Of a stretch of 64,000 nt of DNA, positions 58,821 to 64,000 are shown piece by piece (position 1 is the stretch's first letter; every line of letters begins with the position of its first letter). Origin of the DNA: Arsenophonus sp031446165 (lineage in GTDB: Bacteria > Pseudomonadota > Gammaproteobacteria > Enterobacterales > Enterobacteriaceae); assembly GCA_031446165.1 (NCBI GenBank), contig CP132905.1, positions 620,001-684,000 of the forward strand, given 5' to 3'. Both the position numbers and the translations under genes were made by a program. The notes below the pieces were generated by a model, which had not been told where the DNA came from, did not search any database, and saw nothing but the letters and a program-made list of their open reading frames with translations.

Positions 58821-58848
58821 ATTATATGAAGAAGACTTATTAAGTCAA
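58821..58848 (-). promoter_or_regulatory. Sigma-70 promoter of argU
   Basis: On the minus strand TTGACT (58848-58843) and TATAAT (58826-58821) are separated by 16 bases, placing transcription start about 20 bases before the tRNA. It is the best -35/-10 pair I found. A perfect palindrome GACTTA-T-TAAGTC (58834-58846) overlaps the -35 box and spacer. Confidence 0.7.
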
Positions 58849-58952
58849 CTTCCTTTTTATATTTTTTGTTTAGTAATTATTTTTTAATAAAAATTAATTA
58901 AAAAAAATATATAATACATAAAATAAAAAATGTTTTATATGGATTAAAATCA

Positions 58953-59816
58953 ATGACAGCAAAAATTTTTGATGGAAAAAAAATTGCCGAAATAATCAAA
59001 AAAGAAGTTGCTGCAAAAGTAAAATTAAGGGTTTCATTAGGAAAAAGAGCACCAGGACTTGCAGTAATTTTAGTCGGTAATGATCACGCTTCACAAATAT
59101 ACGTAAAAAACAAATGTCGCATTTGCGAAGAAGTTGGATTTATATCTTTCTGCTATCATTTACCTCAAAAAATTAAGGAAAATGAGCTTATAAAGCTGAT
59201 CAATAAACTCAATAATAACAAAAAAATTGATGGAATTTTAGTGCAATTACCATTACCAAAAAATATAGATTCCATTAACATATTAGAATGCATAAACCCA
59301 AACAAAGACGTTGATGGTTTTCATCCATATAACATAGGAAGACTATGTCAACGTGCGCCACGATTACGTCCTTGCACCCCCCGTGGTATCATCACTTTAC
59401 TTCAAAGATATGAGATAAACATAAAAGGTTTAAATGCTGTTATTGTTGGAGCTTCAAATATAGTAGGACGCCCTATGAACCTAGAATTATTATTAGCAGG
59501 TTGCACCACTACTGTTACTCATCGTTTTACGAATAATTTACCTCACCATATAAAACAAGCAGATTTATTAATAGTGGTTATTGGTAGTCCAAATTTTATT
59601 CCAGGTGAATGGATAAAACCTGGTGCAATTGTTATGGATGTTGGAATTAATAAACTAAAAAACGGGAAACTTACCGGTGATATTTGTTACAAAGAAGCAT
59701 GTAAACGTGCTAGTTGGATTACTCCTGTTCCAGGTGGGGTAGGGCCAATGACAGTTGCTACACTAATAGAAAACACTTTGCAAACCTGTGAAGAAAATTA
59801 TGAAAAAAATATTTAA
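58953..59816 (+). CDS. folD: Methylenetetrahydrofolate dehydrogenase/cyclohydrolase
   Basis: Bifunctional enzyme interconverting methylene-, methenyl- and formyl-tetrahydrofolate, supplying ThyA, purines and formyl-Met. The 287 residues match E. coli (288). The catalytic lysine lies in YVKNKCRICEEVG, the signature GILVQLPLPKNID follows, then the NADP-site VIVGASNIVGRPM and the C-terminal TPVPGGVGPMTVA. It is divergent from argU and faces cysS convergently across 91 bases, as in the E. coli neighbourhood. Confidence 0.97.
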   Translation: MTAKIFDGKKIAEIIKKEVAAKVKLRVSLGKRAPGLAVILVGNDHASQIYVKNKCRICEEVGFISFCYHLPQKIKENELIKLINKLNNNKKIDGILVQLPLPKNIDSINILECINPNKDVDGFHPYNIGRLCQRAPRLRPCTPRGIITLLQRYEINIKGLNAVIVGASNIVGRPMNLELLLAGCTTTVTHRFTNNLPHHIKQADLLIVVIGSPNFIPGEWIKPGAIVMDVGINKLKNGKLTGDICYKEACKRASWITPVPGGVGPMTVATLIENTLQTCEENYEKNI

Positions 59817-59907
59817 AAAAACATGTTTTATTAATGAAAATTACAAAAAATACATGTAAATAATAAAAAATTTTTATATTTTTATAATAATATTTATGAT
59901 ATCTACA

Positions 59908-61339
59908 TTATATCTTACTTTTACCATTGCTACTACTAATACGCCATAATGTGCCTTTCGTAGTATCTTCTAAAATAATACCCATATTAAAAAGTTCATC
60001 ACGAATCAAATCAGCCTTTTTCCATAATTTGTTTTTTCTAGCATGATTTCGTTGATTAATTAATACATTAATTTTTTTAATTTTAGTAACACCAAAAAAA
60101 TTCTTTTTTTGTTGGAAAAAATCTTCAGGATCTTGAGTTAATAATCCTAATATATTTCCTAATTCATATAATTGCAGTGCAAATTTATTAGCAATAAAAG
60201 AATTTTTTTCTTTGAGTTGATTAATTTTTTTAGCTAAATCAAATAAAACACAATACGCTTTTGGTGTATTGAAATCATCATTCATAGCATCAACAAAACG
60301 TATTTTGAATATTGTATTGTCTATCGATTTCAGATGATGATTATTTTTATAGTTAGTATTTCGTAAAGCAGTATACAGTCTTTCTAACCCTGCACGAGCT
60401 TGATTCAAATTATGCTCAGAATAATGTATTTGACTACGATAATGTCCTGATAATAAAAAATAACGGATTGTTTCTGTATCATAATAAGTACATATATCAC
60501 GAATAGAAAAAAAATTATTTAATGATTTTGACATTTTTTCATGATTTACCATCACCATTCCAACATGCATCCAATAATTTGCATATAATCCCTTATATGC
60601 AGAAGTTGACTGTGCTATTTCATTTTCATGATGTGGGAAAATTAAATCTGAACCACCACCATGAATATCAAAATGTTCACCGAAAAATTTATGATTCATT
60701 GCAGAACATTCAATATGCCAACCTGGTCTACCCCCACCCCCATGGAGAATGCCAACCTAATGCATTAGATTTGGATTTTTTCCATAATACAAAATCTAAT
60801 GGATGATGTTTATAATTATCAACTGCAACACGTTTACCAGCCTGCAATTGTTTATAATTTTGACCAGACAATATCCCATAATCATTTTTAGTACTAATAG
60901 AAAACATAACATCGCCATTATCTGCAATATAAGCATGACCCCGGTTTATAAGTTTTGTCACTAAGCCAATCATTTCTTCAATATGTTCAGTAGCTTTTGG
61001 TTCAAAATCTGGTCGTAAAATATTTAAATCATCAAAATCTTTATACATTTCAAACAACATCCGTGATGTTAAGGAATTACAAGTTTCATGATTTATAGTA
61101 GCTTTTTTTATAATTTTATCATCAACATCAGTGATATTACGTACATAAGTGACATCATAACCAATATAACGCAAATAACGGATAATCATATCAAAAGCTA
61201 CAAAAGTTCTACTATGACCAATATGGCATAAATCATAAACAGTTACACCGCAAACATATATTCCTATTTTTCTAGAAAAGATAGGTTTGAAGTCTTCTTT
61301 TTTACGACTGAGTGTATTATATATTTTTAATACAGACAT
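59908..61339 (-). CDS. cysS: Cysteinyl-tRNA synthetase, interrupted by a +1 shift at a G5-T-G5 tract
   Basis: Charges tRNA-Cys; normally essential and single copy. The gene is in two frames. From 61339 the first part has the zinc cysteine C30 (YVCGVTVYD), HIGH at 39-42 (CHIGHSRTF) and runs to GWHSPWGWG before a TAG at 60728. The second frame resumes RPGWHIECSAMNHKF and carries the remaining zinc ligands (Cys of HIECSAM; FPHHENE) and the KMSKS loop, to the end at 59908. In coding sense the junction is GGGGGTGGGGG (60731-60741 on the plus strand). Removing one G restores a single 476-residue frame (E. coli 461). The sequence on both sides is well conserved, so decay has not set in. Confidence 0.93.
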
Positions 61340-61953
61340 TTTTCTATAACCAATTGTTTAAATAATCAATTTTTTAGAAAAATAATAATAATTTCTTATT
61401 AAATACTTCCTAAATTATCTTCAAAAAATATTACTAATAAAGATAAACAACTAAAATTGTATATTAATACTACTGTTCTAATAAATAATCAATAAATTGT
61501 TTTACTTATATTAATTATCTTTTATTAAAAATATAAAAATATATTACGATAAATTTCTTAAAAAATATTACATTAATTTTTTATAAAAGATATATTAAAA
61601 GATTCATAATAACTTTTAAGAAATAAACATTTTTCATAAAGAACTATTTATTCAAATAATAAATATGATTTATTGTAAATAGTTCACTAAAAAAATATTT
61701 ACAAATACAATTATTTTTTAAATAATTAAAATTATCATGTTATTTAAAATATAAAAAAAGATATTTTCAAAAAAAGAAAAAATAGAATTTCTTATCACTC
61801 TAAAAATAATAATTTATATAATTATTATCTCTTATAAAAACCAACAAATTAATCATAAATTAAAATTTTATGAATAATTTATAACAAAACATGTAATAAT
61901 ATAGTAAAGATGAAATCTATAAATGACTAACATGTCATAATAAATTACAATTT
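61340..61953. other. cysS/lpxH divergent spacer where ppiB stood
   Basis: About 610 bases. In E. coli ppiB lies between lpxH and cysS; it is absent here. The spacer holds a two-part hairpin at 61641-61685 and must contain both promoters, which I could not define. Confidence 0.5.
61641..61685. other. Nested 10 + 7 bp hairpin in the cysS/lpxH spacer
   Basis: GAACTATTTA (61641-61650) and TAAATAGTTC (61676-61685) are perfect 10-bp arms. Inside them AATAAAT and ATTTATT form a second 7-bp stem around 3 bases. It may be a terminator left from ppiB or a leader structure. Confidence 0.45.
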
Positions 61954-62679
61954 ATGGAAATTTTATTTATTGCTGACTTACATTTACACGAAAAAAAATC
62001 CAATATTACTATGGGATTTATAAATTTTTTAAAAAATCAGGCAATACAAGCTCAAGCTTTATATATTTTAGGTGATTTTTTTCATTATTGGATTGGTGAT
62101 GATGATCCTAATATATTACATAAAACTATAGCTTATGAATTAAAAAAGTTATATAAAAAAGGTGTTCGTTGTTACTTTATTCATGGAAATCGTGATTTTT
62201 TACTAGGAAAACGATTTGCTAAAAAAAGTGGGATGATATTATTACCAAAAGAAAAAGTGATAAAATTATATGGACATCAAATCTTGATTTTACATGGTGA
62301 TGTACTTTGTACTGATGATATCATATACCAACGTTATAGAAAACAAGTTTGCAAACAGTGGTTACAAAAATTATTTTTAGATCTACCATTATCTATTCGC
62401 CATTTTCTTGCAAAAAAAATACGAAAAAATAGTCAATCATTAAGCTTATTAAAAAAACAAAATATTACAGATGTTAATGAGAAAAAAGTAATTGAAAAAT
62501 TTTTAAAATACCAAGTTGATTGGATCATCCATGGGCATACCCACCGACCTGCTATTCATAATATAAACATCAATGGAAAAATACTACATAGAGGAGTTTT
62601 AGGTGCTTGGCAAAAAAATGGCTCGGCAATTAGAATTACAAATAAAACCATTGAATTAATTAACTTTTCTTTATACTAA
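61954..62679 (+). CDS. lpxH: UDP-2,3-diacylglucosamine diphosphatase
   Basis: Lipid A pathway enzyme that releases UMP to form lipid X. The 241 residues match E. coli (240). The metallophosphoesterase ligands are at E. coli numbering: D8 and H10 (IADLHL), D41 (ILGDFFHYWIGDD), N79-R80 (HGNRDF), H114 (LILHGDV), and H195/H197 (IIHGHTHRP). With waaA, hldDE and the waa transferases it points to a functional lipid A-core LPS. It is the last gene of this block. Confidence 0.97.
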   Translation: MEILFIADLHLHEKKSNITMGFINFLKNQAIQAQALYILGDFFHYWIGDDDPNILHKTIAYELKKLYKKGVRCYFIHGNRDFLLGKRFAKKSGMILLPKEKVIKLYGHQILILHGDVLCTDDIIYQRYRKQVCKQWLQKLFLDLPLSIRHFLAKKIRKNSQSLSLLKKQNITDVNEKKVIEKFLKYQVDWIIHGHTHRPAIHNININGKILHRGVLGAWQKNGSAIRITNKTIELINFSLY

Positions 62680-62846
62680 ATAACAATTTTAATAATATGT
62701 CGATTACATAAAATTATTTTCATAAAATTTAAAGTTAAAAATAATAAAAAAGCTTTCTTAAAAGATCTTAAGATATAAAAATAATCTGAAATATATTATT
62801 TTTAATAAAAAATCTAAAATATTTATATATATTAAATTACTGGCAT

Positions 62847-62866
62847 AAAAAAAGAAGGTTTTTTTT
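62847..62866 (+). terminator. A7-GAAGG-T8 terminator-like element
   Basis: Seven A, GAAGG, then eight T on the plus strand, 170 bases past lpxH. An A-tract/U-tract hairpin with a long U run is terminator-like, though the stem has no G+C pair. Confidence 0.35.
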
Positions 62867-63438
62867 ATTTTTTTTAATACAATAAAATCCTTGATAAAAA
62901 AATATTTAAATTCTTACAAAAAATTATGCTTCTCCCAAAAAAAATACATTTACTTATTTATTTCAATAAAACTTCGTTTTATAATATTAATTCTTCAAAA
63001 ATATTGCTTTGTAAGAAATTCATTATCATGAAAACTAACTAGTAAAAAAATTTTGTAATTTATTAAATTTATAATTTAATATATAAATATATATTATTTT
63101 TTTATTTTGCTTTACATGTTTATGTAATTTTTTTATACATAAAATATGAAAAAAATTTTTAATAAATTTTATAAATCTATTATTTTAAGTAACATTTTTA
63201 TAAAAAATAATATTTCTTTAACAAATCAAAACTAATACACTATTAAAATCTAAAAATAAATAGATCATCATAGAAAAAATAATATCTAATAAATTAAATC
63301 TTATAAAAATTAGCAGTTATAAATTATTAATTTAAAGAAAAACAAAATTTTATTTTATTAATCAATATTAACATAAAGTAACAAAAAATTTTTATGGAAA
63401 AGTATATTTATTTTAATAAATCGATCATTTTTATACTC

Positions 63439-63472
63439 TTATTTGTATTAAGTTTTTATTTATATTAAGTTT
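63439..63472. repeat. 17-bp tandem duplication upstream of coaE
   Basis: Seventeen bases at 63439-63455 (containing TTATTTGTATTAAGTTT) recur at 63456-63472 with one G-to-A change. It lies 30 bases before the coaE start, within the likely promoter. Confidence 0.7.
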
Positions 63473-63502
63473 ATACTTTATCAAAAATTTAGAGAAAAAT
63501 AA

Positions 63503-64000
63503 ATGAGTTATATTGTTGCTATAACAGGTGGTATAGGAAGTGGAAAAAGTACAGTTGCATATAAATTTTCATTATTAGGAATACCCATCATTGATGCAGA
63601 TATCATTGCTAGAAAAATAGTGCTACCTAATACATATGCATTTAAAATGATTAAAAAACATTTTGGCATCACCATTCTTCACAACAATGGTTCTTTAAAT
63701 CGGTTAATGTTAAAAAAAAGAATATTTAATGACCAAAAAGAAAAAAATTGGTTAAATAATTTATTACATCCTTTAATACATCAAGAAACACAACTACAAT
63801 TATCTTGTTTTAATACTCTTTATATTATTTGGGTTGCACCATTATTAATAGAAAACAAGAGAGAAAATCTAGCTCACCGTATATTAGTTGTTGATATTAC
63901 ACAAGAAGAACAAATAAAACGCATAATAAAACGTGATCACGTTAGTAAAAAAATAGCAACCAATATTCTCTTAAATCAAATTAGTCGAAAAAAACGCTTA
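63503..64000 (+). CDS. coaE: Dephospho-CoA kinase, cut by the window end
   Basis: Final step of coenzyme A synthesis. The frame opens at the ATG of 63503 (AGAGAAA about 6-12 bases upstream) and is still open at 64000, giving the first 166 of about 206 residues. The P-loop is GGIGSGKST at 9-17, followed by IIDADIIARK, the lid-domain RLMLKKRIFND, LLHPLIHQET, WVAPLLIEN and VVDITQEEQIKRI. All match E. coli CoaE in register. With coaD in this window it accounts for the end of the CoA pathway. Confidence 0.95.
   Translation, partial: MSYIVAITGGIGSGKSTVAYKFSLLGIPIIDADIIARKIVLPNTYAFKMIKKHFGITILHNNGSLNRLMLKKRIFNDQKEKNWLNNLLHPLIHQETQLQLSCFNTLYIIWVAPLLIENKRENLAHRILVVDITQEEQIKRIIKRDHVSKKIATNILLNQISRKKRL

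Larger units (their letters stand above)
62680..63502. other. Gene desert at a synteny junction (lpxH to coaE)
   Basis: About 820 bases. lpxH and coaE belong to different parts of the E. coli map. It holds a terminator-like A7-GAAGG-T8 element at 62847-62866 and a 17-bp tandem duplication at 63439-63472. No ORF. Confidence 0.5.

Noticed and set aside
59908..60699. Treating the 3' half of cysS as a separate gene
   Set aside because: Its apparent ATG is the internal Met of HIECSAM; the conserved RPGWHIEC lies in frame upstream of it.
1..64000. CRISPR array, insertion sequence, prophage or toxin-antitoxin system
   Set aside because: No regularly spaced repeats, transposase, integrase or paired small genes are present; every protein-coding gene is a vertical housekeeping orthologue.

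Overview
The window is from a strongly AT-rich, reduced genome of a gammaproteobacterium of the Enterobacterales, almost certainly an insect endosymbiont. The evidence is direct: 41 protein genes, each recognisable as an orthologue of a conserved enterobacterial housekeeping gene; long gene-free stretches of almost pure A+T; blocks of E. coli gene order with the dispensable members erased; no insertion sequence, phage or CRISPR; and two genes interrupted at homopolymer runs. My best guess at lineage is an Arsenophonus-like (Morganellaceae) symbiont of a blood-feeding insect. It rests on a long-form ThyA, on thiamine import kept beside riboflavin, B6, folate and CoA genes, and on retained LPS-core genes. 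I hold that guess at roughly even odds; other enterobacterial symbionts remain possible.

Layout. 1-4667: translation and peptide maturation (tsf, rpsB, map) plus dapD, with glnD erased between map and dapD. 5662-20285: the E. coli amiC-recDBC-thyA-lgt-rppH block, lacking argA, ptrA, the ppd genes and ptsP. 20548-32471: the thiamine/TPP importer thiBPQ, then djlA, the outer-membrane assembly pair lptD-surA, pdxA, rsmA, apaH and folA, with apaG gone. 33859-44792: plsC, parC, parE, nudF, ribB, ubiK and hldE. 45784-55325: LPS inner-core and heptose genes waaG, waaP, waaA, waaC (frameshifted), waaF, hldD, with coaD and yibN. 56637-62679: an RhtB/LysE-type exporter, a tRNA-Arg(UCU) gene, folD, cysS (frameshifted) and lpxH. 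The window ends inside coaE.

How the genes work together. Envelope biogenesis dominates: DAP for peptidoglycan (dapD), septal amidase (amiC), lipoprotein lipidation (lgt), phospholipid (plsC), lipid A (lpxH), Kdo and heptose core (waaA, hldE, hldD, waaC, waaF, waaG, waaP) and outer-membrane insertion (lptD, surA). Cofactor supply is the second theme: ribB, pdxA, folA/folD/thyA, coaD/coaE and ubiK for synthesis, but import for thiamine. A complete RecBCD enzyme and topoisomerase IV cover DNA maintenance. No wholly new system is visible. The unusual material lies in the frameshifts at G5-T-G5 and A10 tracts, in-frame G7-G9 tracts in an AT-rich genome, the apparent loss of the usual TPP and FMN riboswitches, seven short tandem duplications confined to spacers, and long AT-rich hairpins at gene ends and in deserts.
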